Part shown: piece by piece, positions 52,188-60,153 of the stretch
Numbering within the stretch: position 1 is the stretch's first letter
How the letters are laid out: each line of letters begins with the position of its first letter
Assembly (NCBI RefSeq): GCF_030506305.1
Contig: NZ_CP119421.1
Coordinates: 3,488,501 to 3,552,500, forward strand
Source of the DNA: Porifericola rhodea
Lineage (GTDB): Bacteria > Bacteroidota > Bacteroidia > Cytophagales > Cyclobacteriaceae
DNA length: 64,000 nt
Direction: 5' to 3'
The notes under the pieces: generated by a model
The model's database searches: none
The model's input: the letters and a program-made list of their open reading frames with translations, nothing else
Told to the model about the DNA's origin: nothing
Position numbers and translations under genes: made by a program

Positions 52188-53177
52188 CTAGTATTGAGGT
52201 ATCTTGGGCTTGTTTTCAAGAATGTCTTCAATTTTCTGCATGACCTCTTCGCTAAGCTTATTCTTGTGCTCTCCTGCTTTCATGTTGCTTTCTACCTGTG
52301 AGACCTTGGAGGCTCCTGTAATTGCAGTGCTAACATTAGGGTTTTTTAAGCACCAGGCAAGTGCCAGGTGAGGCATACTGATACCCACATCTTCTGCTAC
52401 TTTAGCCAGCTTTCTGATCTTTTGGAGCTTTGCCTCTGCTTTTTCCCCTTCAAAAATCCCTCTTAACCACGATAGGTCATCATGACTATTTGCTCTGGAG
52501 TCTTCAGGTATACCATCATTATACTTTCCGGTAAGCAATCCAGAAGCTAAAGGAGACCATACTGTAGTACCCAAACCTACCACATCATAAAGTTTATGGT
52601 AATCACCTTCAACTTTTGTTCTCTGTAACATATTGTACTGTGGTTGCTCCATGGTAGGAGGCGTCAAGTTATACTGCCTGGCTACAGAGTAAGCTTCCAT
52701 AATTTCCTGTGCGCTCCATTCAGAAGTACCCCAGTATAGCACTTTGCCTTGCTGAATCAGGTCATGCATAGCGCGTACGGTTTCTTCTACCGGAGTATTC
52801 AGGTCTGGGCGGTGGCAAAAATAAAGATCCAGGTAGTCTACCTGTAGGCGACGAAGGGCCGCATGGCAGGCTTCTACCACATGCTTACGGCTCAGTCCTT
52901 TTTGGTTAGGCTTATCACCACCCCAAAATACTTTACTGGAAATTACCAGGGTATCGCGACTCCAACCTGCTTCCTTAAGAATTTTACCCATAACCTCTTC
53001 TGACTTACCTTCGGCATAGGCTTCGGCATTATCAAAAAAGTTGCAACCGGCTTCATAAGCGGTATACATACAATCTTTGGCAAGCTGTACATCTATCTGC
53101 TTGCCAAAAGTAAGCCATGAGCCATATGATAGTTCGCTCACCTGCAAGCCTGATTTGCCTAATCTTCTGTATTCCAT
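52188..53177 (-). CDS. aldo/keto reductase (Kv-beta/YghZ-like)
   Basis: A 329-residue NADPH-dependent oxidoreductase. The ATG at 53177 (MEYRRLGKSGLQVSELSYGSWLTFG) is the usual start; the upstream extension to 53219 is rejected. Catalytic tetrad: Asp and Tyr in FFDNAEAYAEGKSEEVMG near 45-55, Lys in VISSKVFWGG near 80, His in LYFCHRPDLNT near 115. The C-terminal cofactor-binding part is SMPHLALAWCLKNPNVSTAITGASKVSQVESN near 265-298. The substrate is probably methylglyoxal or similar aldehydes by family. Confidence 0.9.
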   Translation of the reverse strand: MEYRRLGKSGLQVSELSYGSWLTFGKQIDVQLAKDCMYTAYEAGCNFFDNAEAYAEGKSEEVMGKILKEAGWSRDTLVISSKVFWGGDKPNQKGLSRKHVVEACHAALRRLQVDYLDLYFCHRPDLNTPVEETVRAMHDLIQQGKVLYWGTSEWSAQEIMEAYSVARQYNLTPPTMEQPQYNMLQRTKVEGDYHKLYDVVGLGTTVWSPLASGLLTGKYNDGIPEDSRANSHDDLSWLRGIFEGEKAEAKLQKIRKLAKVAEDVGISMPHLALAWCLKNPNVSTAITGASKVSQVESNMKAGEHKNKLSEEVMQKIEDILENKPKIPQY

Positions 53178-53360
53178 GTGTTTAAGTTTGGAGTTAAATA
53201 AAATGTTGTTCCGTAGCATATTAGCACTAAAAAAATAGAGCAGCGGCTACTTCATATTTTAAACTGAAAAGCTAAAAACATGCAACGATACTTTTCCTAA
53301 CGGCTGAAGGCAATAGGTGTTTGCCAGGCAGGCATGAGAGAGGAGAAGTGAGGGGCAGGC

Positions 53361-53392
53361 AAAAAAAACAGGCAAGCTAAAAAGCCTGCCTG
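53361..53392 (-). terminator. intrinsic terminator of the tRNA gene
   Basis: On the minus strand CAGGCA-GGCT-TTTT-AGCT-TGCCTG forms a 10-bp hairpin immediately followed by eight T (53368 down to 53361). It begins 7 nt after the 3' end of the tRNA at 53399, so the tRNA is a single-gene transcript. Confidence 0.85.
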
Positions 53393-53398
53393 TGATAG

Positions 53399-53512
53399 CT
53401 GTAGGAGAAGGAGTCGAACCTCCACGGAGCGGTTAGCTAGCCGAGGCTAGTTTATTCCGTTGTCTCCACCCTCGAGACGGGAGGGCATGTCTGCCAATTT
53501 CATCACCCTACA
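53399..53512 (-). tRNA. class II tRNA-like gene, Leu-like body, anticodon uncertain, very long variable arm
   Basis: 114 nt without encoded CCA. On the minus strand: acceptor TGTAGGG/TCCTACA (7 bp with one G-T), TG, D-arm ATG/CAT with loop containing TTGG as in leucine tRNAs, anticodon stem CCCTC/GAGGG (perfect 5 bp) with loop CCGTCTC, T-stem GGAGG/CCTTC with loop TTCGACT, discriminator G. Odd points: position 33 is C, not U; the formal anticodon would be GTC (Asp), yet the body is Leu-like; leucine tRNAs normally carry discriminator A; the variable region is 45 nt (53424-53468), about double the usual maximum, with nested stems GGAG/CTCC, CGG/CCG and CTAGC/GCTAG. The tertiary-contact positions (GG, TTCGA) are intact. 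The amino acid cannot be assigned with confidence. Confidence 0.75.
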
Positions 53513-53520
53513 TTTTTAAA

Positions 53521-53558
53521 ATTGATAACGTATTATCAATATTGTTACAACAAATATA
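53521..53558 (-). promoter_or_regulatory. promoter box and palindrome before the tRNA-like gene
   Basis: On the minus strand TATATTTG (53558-53551) fits the TAnnTTTG box of Bacteroidota promoters. Between it and the tRNA lies ATTGATAACGTATTATCAAT (53521-53540), an 8-bp perfect inverted repeat around CGTA, ending 8 nt before the tRNA 5' end. The palindrome would be in the transcribed leader or overlap the start site: either an operator or a hairpin guiding 5' processing. Confidence 0.5.
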
Positions 53559-53802
53559 TGTAATTAGTTCAAAACATGAAAATATTTTATTAAAAAAGTT
53601 TTTTCATTGCCAATCTGTACAGTTTAATGCCTTTTAATTGAAGATTAGGCTGCTTATTGTATCAAGACTATTAAAATTTACTGCAAACAAATTGGTTTCA
53701 GCTAAGTAACATATAGTAGCATCGTGTATGCTTGTAAGTTTACGCATCTTGCCTATATGTGTATCTTCGGTCGTAAATATCTTATCTTACTAAGCTGAAT
53801 AT

Positions 53803-54915
53803 ATGAATTATACAGAAGTAGAATCCATTGTTGATTTTAAACAGCTCATTGGTAAGTCTTCAGTACTCAAAAAATATGCCTTCCAGAATTTAGACTTCCA
53901 TCAGGTACAGGATTTATTGCATCATACTAATTTTGTAGACTGTATTTTTTTGGGTTGCAAAATTCCAGAATCGGTACTCAACTATCTTCCTGAAAGCAAT
54001 CTGATCTTTCCGCACCTTAATGTCCCCTTCAACCCCTATTTGAACAGACTCTACAGCCGTGAGATGTTGTACGATGGCTACCTGCTGGGTAAGCCTGAAA
54101 GCTACCAAAATACATTTGATTATAAAGTTTACAGCCATTATCTCAATAAAGGCAAAGAGTCGCGAGATATAGGAGAAACACTGGCCCGGCGCTTACATGA
54201 CCATGCCATTACCGATGCGCTTTATGATTATTTACATCAGATAGAAGAGAAACGTGTAGTGGCTATTATGGGAGGGCATGGTCTTAAACGTGATAGTGAA
54301 GATTACAGAATAGTTGCCAGCCTGAGTAAGCAACTTACCGAAATGGGATATCTGATGGTATCTGGAGGAGGACCGGGAGCTATGGAAGCCACACATCTCG
54401 GAGCCTGGTTGGCTGGCAGATCGCCGGTTACGGTAGATGCGGCAGTAAAAATTTTGTCCAAAGCCCCTTCCTGTGAAGATGAACACTGGCTGGATGCTGC
54501 CTTTGAAGTATTGCATACTTACAGCAGTACGCAGTACGAAAGTGTTGGCATACCTACCTGGTTGTATGGTCATGAGCCCGCATCCCCTTTTGCTACTAAA
54601 ATTGCTAAATACTTTGCTAACAGTGTTCGTGAAGATGGACTACTTACAATTGCTAAAGGAGGTGTTATTTTTGCGCCAGGAAGCGCAGGCACTATACAGG
54701 AGATATTTCAGGATGCTACCCAAAACCATTACCGCAGCTTTGGGTATGCCAGCCCTATGATATTTCTCAATAAATCATATTGGGAACACGATCGTCCTAT
54801 TTACCCCTTGCTTAAAAAAATGTCAGAAGAAGGAAAATATGAACATCTGATACTCTCTTTGTGCGCTAACGAAAAAGAGGTAATCCAGAGCCTGAAAGAG
54901 TTCTACATCCCTTAG
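53803..54915 (+). CDS. LOG-family Rossmann-fold nucleotide-binding protein, extended
   Basis: A 370-residue cytoplasmic protein. The C-terminal two thirds resemble the LOG (lysine decarboxylase-like) fold: VVAIMGGHGLKRDSEDYRIVASLSKQLTEMGYLMVSGGGPGAMEATHLGAW near 150-200, and the modified second motif GGVIFAPGSAGTIQEIFQDATQNHY near 285-310, where the usual PGGxGTxxE is PGSAGTIQE. The first 130 residues are a separate region (DFKQLIGKSSVLKKYAFQNLDFHQVQDLLHHTNFVDCIFLGCKIP) found only in large members. Cytokinin-type phosphoribohydrolase activity is known for small LOGs; for this large form it is not established. Confidence 0.82.
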   Translation: MNYTEVESIVDFKQLIGKSSVLKKYAFQNLDFHQVQDLLHHTNFVDCIFLGCKIPESVLNYLPESNLIFPHLNVPFNPYLNRLYSREMLYDGYLLGKPESYQNTFDYKVYSHYLNKGKESRDIGETLARRLHDHAITDALYDYLHQIEEKRVVAIMGGHGLKRDSEDYRIVASLSKQLTEMGYLMVSGGGPGAMEATHLGAWLAGRSPVTVDAAVKILSKAPSCEDEHWLDAAFEVLHTYSSTQYESVGIPTWLYGHEPASPFATKIAKYFANSVREDGLLTIAKGGVIFAPGSAGTIQEIFQDATQNHYRSFGYASPMIFLNKSYWEHDRPIYPLLKKMSEEGKYEHLILSLCANEKEVIQSLKEFYIP

Positions 54916-55238
54916 CAGTTGCTATCCTTTGCGCACTGCTATCTGGATCTCTGCACGAATACTTCAGTAGGATAGCTATGTTGAGTTTTTTTTAATAAAA
55001 AGTTTTCTGCTGCTGTGGGTGAGGCTCTATGTTATTTTACCTAAGTCAGGTTTAGTTTTATATAGAAAAAAGCTAAGCCAGAAATTTTGGGTCTAATTGG
55101 AGTTGAAGGCTTATCCTGATATACTTTCCAAAGTTATAAAAGCATAATTTGTCAGGTGAATATCGACCAATATGCGTATAATTTTTTTATCTTCTAGCTC
55201 AGGATTTATTGCTTATACTCAACCTACTTGTACAACAT
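54916..55238. other. intergenic region, no gene recognised
   Basis: This 323-bp AT-rich stretch between the LOG-family gene and the cupredoxin gene presumably contains the promoter for the latter. A distant 7-bp inverted repeat (GCTATCC near 54919 and GGATAGC near 54970) is the only structure noticed, and it is too widely spaced to be a good terminator. No ORF of interest. Confidence 0.4.
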
Positions 55239-56342
55239 ATGCGCATCAACCCAAAACTATTGGCGGTAGTCGGCTTGCTGCCTGCTCTGCTATTTATGCT
55301 ACCTTCTTTTATTGGGCAGCAAAGCTCTAAGCAGCCCATAAGAAACATTCAGATCAAAGCAATTTCTGGACTTCAGTACGATCAGGTTCGTTTTAAAGTA
55401 GCTCCGGGAGAAATAGTGCATATTACTTTGATCAATACCGATGAGATGGCGCACAATATGGTAATTACTGTGCCCAACAAAAGAGAAGAGGTAGTGGCCC
55501 TAGCTTTAAAAATGGGAGAGGAAGGGCAAAACAAAAACTTTGTTCCTCAGTCTGATTTTGTGCTTGCTTCCAGCCCTGTCCTGCTTCCCGGTTCTACCTA
55601 CAGCTTTAATTTTACTGCACCCAAAGAGGAGGGTATTTATCCGTATGTGTGCACTTATCCGGGGCATGGAGCTGTAATGTATGGTGCTATTTACGTTACG
55701 AATGAAATGATGCCTCCGCTGGCAAATGATAGCCATGTGCCTCCTCAGCGTCGTGGAGAGCAGACTAAGCAAAAAGAAGCTGAGCATCCCTATCCTGCTA
55801 CTTTTCCGCGAATGTACCGTAGTTTTTTGCCTGATACTGGACCCGCCAGTATTGCGGTAGGTATGACGAATCAACTGAGTTACTGCTGGGATGCCGGAGC
55901 CTGCCGTTTTCGCTACCTCTGGAAAGACGGTTTTATAGACCTGAGCCGACATTGGGGTGGAAAAGGAAAAGAGTTGGCAGATATTGTGGGCACGATCTTT
56001 TATCGCGAAGAAAACATGCCGTTTCGCGTGGGGCCTCATAAAGAAATGCCCGAGTCAGAATATATCGGTTATGTTTTAGAAGATCATTACCCCACCTTCA
56101 AATACCGACTTAATGGGGTAGAAGTAGAGGAGCGCATTCGCCCCACCTTAGATAAGGCAGGTATGTACCGGCAGATTAGCTTTAAAGATCCAAATGATAT
56201 AGTATGGTACCAGATGCCAAGAGGACAGCAAGTAGAGGTTGACTTTGATCAGGGAAAATTAGAAGGTCAGTATCTTAAACTGAGCCCTTCAGAGGCTAGT
56301 AGCTTTACCCTGACAATTGCAGAAAGCAAACAGAAAATTTAG
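55239..56342 (+). CDS. exported cupredoxin (auracyanin/azurin-like) with C-terminal extra domain
   Basis: From the ATG at 55239, 367 residues. Signal or anchor MRINPKLLAVVGLLPALLFMLPSFIG. Residues about 30-165 form a type-1 copper domain: first His in TLINTDEMAHNMVITVPNK near 75, then Cys, His and Met in YPYVCTYPGHGAVMYGAIYV near 136-150, a complete ligand set. Residues about 185-367 form a second domain with a Cys pair, YCWDAGACRFRYLWKDGFIDLSRHWGGKG, that I have only a faint memory of seeing in haem-binding or sugar-dehydrogenase fusions. Likely a periplasmic electron carrier. The TTG at 55209 is rejected. The downstream gene starts 3 nt after the stop. Confidence 0.8.
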   Translation: MRINPKLLAVVGLLPALLFMLPSFIGQQSSKQPIRNIQIKAISGLQYDQVRFKVAPGEIVHITLINTDEMAHNMVITVPNKREEVVALALKMGEEGQNKNFVPQSDFVLASSPVLLPGSTYSFNFTAPKEEGIYPYVCTYPGHGAVMYGAIYVTNEMMPPLANDSHVPPQRRGEQTKQKEAEHPYPATFPRMYRSFLPDTGPASIAVGMTNQLSYCWDAGACRFRYLWKDGFIDLSRHWGGKGKELADIVGTIFYREENMPFRVGPHKEMPESEYIGYVLEDHYPTFKYRLNGVEVEERIRPTLDKAGMYRQISFKDPNDIVWYQMPRGQQVEVDFDQGKLEGQYLKLSPSEASSFTLTIAESKQKI

Positions 56343-56345
56343 GGT

Positions 56346-57821
56346 ATGAAGTTGATTCAGTTTTACCTGTTTGTATGTATTAGCCTGCTACTTGCTTGTA
56401 AGGAGAAGAAAAACGAGAGGTTGAGCGATTTTTATGTAATAGAAGATATCTCGCTTCCCGAAGGGCTGCTGCCCGAAGTGGGAGCGATGGACTTTATGCC
56501 AGATGGACGGCTGGCAGTAGCTTTTCACAGAGGAGAAGTCATGCTTTATAATCCGGAAACTAAGCGATGGCAACTTTTCGCCTACGGCCTGCACGATCCT
56601 TTAGGTCTGCATGTGCTTAACAATTCTGAAATACTGGTCATGCAACGCCCTGAACTCACTCGCCTGCGGGATACCAACCAGGATGGTGAAGCAGATGAGT
56701 ACCTCAATGAAACTGACGATTTTGGGCTTTCTGGTAACTATCATGAGTTTGCCTACGGCCCTGTACCTGATGGAAAAGGTAACTTTATTATAGGATTAAA
56801 TACAGCTTCCAACAATGCTGGCGTATGGGAAGAGAGGAGAGGTGAATATAAGCCAGAGGGTAACCCGGGAGAAGGAATGTACTCTCCGGTTCCTTATCGG
56901 GGGTGGCTGATGCGACTTACCCAAGATAAAGAACTGAAACCCTACGCCTCCGGGTTTCGCTCGCCGGATGGTATTGGCTTTGGTAAAGATGGGCAGCTAT
57001 TTGTTACCGATAATCAGGGGGACTGGCTGGGAACCAGCACGCTCTATCATGTAGAAGAAGGTAAGCACTATGGCCATATAGCCAGCCTGGTTTGGAAAGA
57101 AGACTGGAAACAGAATTTAAATGAAGTGCCCGTAGCTACTTACGATAGCATGCGGACCAGGGCAGCTGTGCTTTTTCCTCATAATATTATGGCAGACTCA
57201 CCCACGCAACCGCTTTATATCGCTGATAGTCTGAACTTTGGCCCTTTTGGCGGGCAATTGCTGGTAGGTGAAATGGACTTTCCGCGCATTATGCGAGTGA
57301 TGCTGGAAGAAGTAGACGGACAAATGCAGGGGGCATGCGTAAGCTTTATAGACTCTACTGGTCTTACTGTTGGTAACCACCGTATGGCCTTTGGTCCGGA
57401 TGGTAGCCTATGGGTAGGCAAAACGGCCTACGCGTGGGTAGGTGATCAGGGTATACAACGCATTCGCTTCCAAGGCGGCACCCCTATGGACGTGCTTAAA
57501 ATGCAGGCAATGCCCCATGGCTTCAGGTTGGAGTTTACTCGTCCTCTTAGTCTGGAAGCAGCTTCTAAAGTAGAAAACTATCAGTTTCAACGCTATAAAT
57601 ATGCCTACCATAAAGACTATGGCTCTCCCCAGTTAGATAAGCAAAAAGTAGCTATTAAAAAGCTGGAGGTATCAGAAGACAGGAAGCAAGTCATCCTGGA
57701 GTTGGAAGAAATGCTCCCCGCTTATGTTTACGATCTTAGCATACAGAATGTAAGCTCCGAAAAAGGTGTCAGGCTCAAAAATAACCGTCTGTTTTATACC
57801 CTGAATCGTCTTCCACGTTAG
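56346..57821 (+). CDS. beta-propeller lipoprotein, sugar-dehydrogenase-like (DUF7133-type)
   Basis: A 491-residue exported protein: signal MKLIQFYLFVCISLLLAC ends in a lipobox Cys. The body has propeller-type repeats: LPEVGAMDFMPDGRLAVAFHRGEVMLYNPE, GLHDPLGLHVLNNSEILVMQRPELTRLRDTNQDGEADEY, FRSPDGIGFGKDGQLFVTDNQGDWLGTSTLYHV, HRMAFGPDGSLWVGKTAYAW. These resemble sorbosone/PQQ-type sugar dehydrogenase propellers. A beta-sandwich-like tail (FRLEFTRPLSLEAASKVENYQFQRYKYAYHKDYGSPQ) follows. Tight coupling (3 nt) to the blue-copper protein gene suggests that electrons released by a redox reaction of this protein go to the cupredoxin; inference. Confidence 0.8.
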   Translation: MKLIQFYLFVCISLLLACKEKKNERLSDFYVIEDISLPEGLLPEVGAMDFMPDGRLAVAFHRGEVMLYNPETKRWQLFAYGLHDPLGLHVLNNSEILVMQRPELTRLRDTNQDGEADEYLNETDDFGLSGNYHEFAYGPVPDGKGNFIIGLNTASNNAGVWEERRGEYKPEGNPGEGMYSPVPYRGWLMRLTQDKELKPYASGFRSPDGIGFGKDGQLFVTDNQGDWLGTSTLYHVEEGKHYGHIASLVWKEDWKQNLNEVPVATYDSMRTRAAVLFPHNIMADSPTQPLYIADSLNFGPFGGQLLVGEMDFPRIMRVMLEEVDGQMQGACVSFIDSTGLTVGNHRMAFGPDGSLWVGKTAYAWVGDQGIQRIRFQGGTPMDVLKMQAMPHGFRLEFTRPLSLEAASKVENYQFQRYKYAYHKDYGSPQLDKQKVAIKKLEVSEDRKQVILELEEMLPAYVYDLSIQNVSSEKGVRLKNNRLFYTLNRLPR

Positions 57822-57883
57822 GGTTGTTTCTATAGTTTACGGTTAAATGCCACAACTGACCCTTGACCCTACATATCAATTTC

Positions 57884-58534
57884 TTACCATTGGTAAAAAG
57901 CAGCTTGTGTGCGCTTGCCCCAGGCAGTAATCATTTTGCCCAGGCTGGGAGCGGGCGTTTTCTGATGGTTTGGTAGCAGATCGTTACTTACCTGTTTTAC
58001 CCCTTCAATGGTGTAAAGGGCTTGCGGAGCTATCTCTTCCAGGCTATTTAAGAAATTTGCCAGACGGCTACGTTTACACACGGTAAATAAGATCTGGGTA
58101 TTGCCCGACTGGTCATTAGCATCTACCATAGAGTAGCGATACTGGTTGTTGGAAAGATGTTCCAGCAAGGCATCAGGTATTTTTTTGCTAATAATGCGGA
58201 CTACTACACTGCCGTAGGCTAGCTTTTCTTCTATGCGCATACCAATGTAGGTACCGGCGGCAAAACCGGCAGCGTACATAACGTAAGCTGCCATATTACT
58301 GGCGTCCTGCATAATACGCGACAGAGCCAGTATGGTAATCAGAGCTTCAAAAAAGCCCAGAATTGCAGCGAACTTCCTCGCATTGTTAACGACGAACATC
58401 AGCTTTACTGTTGCCAGTGTTACATCGGATACCCTCGCTAGAAAGATCATCAGGGGTAGAAATACGAAGTCAAAGAAATCAAATTCAAACATGGCATTAC
58501 TCTTTTTGTGGTTCTTATTTTTTGCCATCAGCAT
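57884..58534 (-). CDS. UPF0316/DUF2179 membrane protein
   Basis: A 216-residue protein. Three membrane helices at about 22-40 (FVFLPLMIFLARVSDVTLATVKLMFVV), 50-66 and 72-98, including the family pattern ARKFAAILGFFEALITILALSRIMQDASNMAAYVMYAAGFAAGTYIGMRIEEKLA, then a cytoplasmic DUF2179 domain (VVVRIISKKIPDALLEHLSNNQYRYSMVDANDQSGNTQILFTVCKRSRLANFLNSLEEIAPQALYTIEGVKQ). Starts at ATG 58534 or 58528. Function unknown. Convergent with the propeller gene. Confidence 0.88.
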   Translation of the reverse strand: MLMAKNKNHKKSNAMFEFDFFDFVFLPLMIFLARVSDVTLATVKLMFVVNNARKFAAILGFFEALITILALSRIMQDASNMAAYVMYAAGFAAGTYIGMRIEEKLAYGSVVVRIISKKIPDALLEHLSNNQYRYSMVDANDQSGNTQILFTVCKRSRLANFLNSLEEIAPQALYTIEGVKQVSNDLLPNHQKTPAPSLGKMITAWGKRTQAAFYQW

Positions 58535-58575
58535 GCATTACGCTGATTGAAATAGAAAATGAAATAGCCTGCCCT

Positions 58576-58821
58576 ATGGCTAAGCGTTTCGCATTTTATG
58601 GTTCTAGAAAATTAAATGAAGATGTATTTTACAGCAGCGGGTGTGTATCAGTTTATGATCACCTTCCCCTCTGTTGTGAGTTAGGTTCAGAACTTGAACC
58701 TGCGCAAATCTATGTTAGCGTTTGGAAAAATGTATTAACCATAAGCAACGATATTCTCTGTATGGTTAATATGAATGTTAATTTTTTAAAGTTTATAAAG
58801 CTATGGGCTTCCTTAAACTAA
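58576..58821 (+). CDS. doubtful 81-residue ORF
   Basis: ATG at 58576 (MAKRFAFYGSRKLNEDVFYSSGCVSVYDHL) to the stop at 58821. A beta-rich look (EPAQIYVSVWKNVLTISNDILCMVNMN) and five cysteines, but the 3' half is AT-rich and no relatives are recalled. It lies in the 690-bp gap between the DUF2179 and DUF502 genes. It may be a real small gene or a chance frame; the frame extends further upstream, into the coding region of the neighbour on the other strand. Confidence 0.25.
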   Translation: MAKRFAFYGSRKLNEDVFYSSGCVSVYDHLPLCCELGSELEPAQIYVSVWKNVLTISNDILCMVNMNVNFLKFIKLWASLN

Positions 58822-59220
58822 CGGCTATTCACCGTAACTTATGCTGCTATCCTACTTTGCGAATTTGCCACAAAGTGTACAATGTTTTGATAGCCAATTT
58901 TACTCCAAAGTTACGAGGAAAACTATAGTGTGTTACATAAGTTTCAAAAAACATATAAATTTCATATGATATTTTTACTTTTCAATATATATTTTTGAAA
59001 AACAAACAAAAAAATCGTGCACTGATGTTAATGGGAGAAGTAAATTAATCCTGTATTCAATAATTTATTAATAAAAGGGGTAAGCTATTATCAAAATATC
59101 AATTTGCGGATTTGTAAGCTTTTTTTGACTTTTTAAGAAAAAAATTATGTGTGTCTTGCAAAAAAATGAAGATACTAAACTGTTCATTTTCTTTTGAGCT
59201 AGCTTCTCAGTTGAGAAAAT
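58822..59220. other. AT-rich intergenic region, no gene recognised
   Basis: About 400 bp, much of it clearly richer in A and T than flanking genes (long runs such as AAAAACAAACAAAAAAATCG near 58997). I find no terminator hairpin with a T-tail, no tRNA-like element and no ORF of size. Confidence 0.4.
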
Positions 59221-59910
59221 TTAGTTTTCTGCACTCGCTTTATCAGAAAGCTGAAGCAATGCGTCATCATTGAAGAGGCAGGAGGAACCTGTTCCCATGC
59301 TAACAACTGTTCTCATAGCTTGATCGGAGCCTACATCCAGAAACTGAATACACTGCCTGGGTACATGGTAAATATTACCATTGGTAGGGTTAGGGGCAGT
59401 AGGAACAAAAACCGTATACATATCTTTGGATATTTCTTCTGTTACAAAACCTGTCATCAGTACCCCGGTCTTAAAAGGATCAATCAATACAACCTGGCTA
59501 AAGGGCATTTTTTTGAGTCCGGAGAATTGCTGCACCGTATCTCGCACAGTAGAGTAGAGAGGAATCTGGCTTAGGTAATTTCTTTCCAGGTAGTGGAAGT
59601 AGAACTTGCCTGAGCGATTACGAACCAGAAGCCCGATCAAAAAAAGAAAAATCAGAAGTACTACCAAAGATAAAATATTGACTGTCCAGTGAGGGTCTTC
59701 TGAGCCTGTAGACAGTAGCACACTGATAGGTACCAGCAGGTTGAATACAAAACGAAAAATAAGGTAGAGGGCAAAAAGAATAATTGCCAGTGGGAGTAGC
59801 AAAAGTGCCCCATCCATCATTGTTCTAAAAATATACTGCCTGCTCCAACCTGAACGCGAAGCCCTTTGATATGCTTCTTCGGTTTGTCCTTTTTGAGAAT
59901 TGATCTGCAT
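59221..59910 (-). CDS. DUF502 membrane protein
   Basis: A 229-residue inner-membrane protein with two helices (about 31-58 DGALLLLPLAIILFALYLIFRFVFNLLVPISVLL and 77-97 ILSLVVLLIFLFLIGLLV) and a soluble beta-rich C-terminus: IPLYSTVRDTVQQFSGLKKMPFSQVVLIDPFKTGVLMTGFVTEEISKDMYTVFVPTAPNPTNGNIYHVPRQCIQFLDV. The PNPTNG and VPTAP segments are characteristic of DUF502. Function unknown. It is divergent from the AI-2E-type permease gene across 243 bp. Confidence 0.88.
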   Translation of the reverse strand: MQINSQKGQTEEAYQRASRSGWSRQYIFRTMMDGALLLLPLAIILFALYLIFRFVFNLLVPISVLLSTGSEDPHWTVNILSLVVLLIFLFLIGLLVRNRSGKFYFHYLERNYLSQIPLYSTVRDTVQQFSGLKKMPFSQVVLIDPFKTGVLMTGFVTEEISKDMYTVFVPTAPNPTNGNIYHVPRQCIQFLDVGSDQAMRTVVSMGTGSSCLFNDDALLQLSDKASAEN

Positions 59911-60153
59911 CTTGTTGTCTTTCAGCGTTTAAAAAAATAAGACCTGTGCATGTTAGCAGTAGAAGGAAAGGCTTTACTCTTATCTGTTCAGGTATTTCAG
60001 TACTGCTTCCGTATACACGTAGTTCCAAAAAAATTGAGCTTACAGAAGCCTGATCTTGGATTAGTCTACAACTAAAACAAAGAAATCTAACACTGGTTTA
60101 TTTAAGAAGGACATTTTTTAAGCATACTTAATTTTTTAAGCTGATTATCCATT

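Noticed and set aside
53399-53512. tmRNA or selenocysteine tRNA as identity of the long tRNA
   Set aside because: It has a continuous cloverleaf with a 7-bp acceptor, a 5-bp T-stem and no tag-peptide frame, and lacks the extended acceptor/D-stem and TCA anticodon of tRNA-Sec.
55506-56039. Long minus-strand frame inside the cupredoxin gene
   Set aside because: It is antisense to a clear coding region with full copper ligands and shows no protein family pattern.
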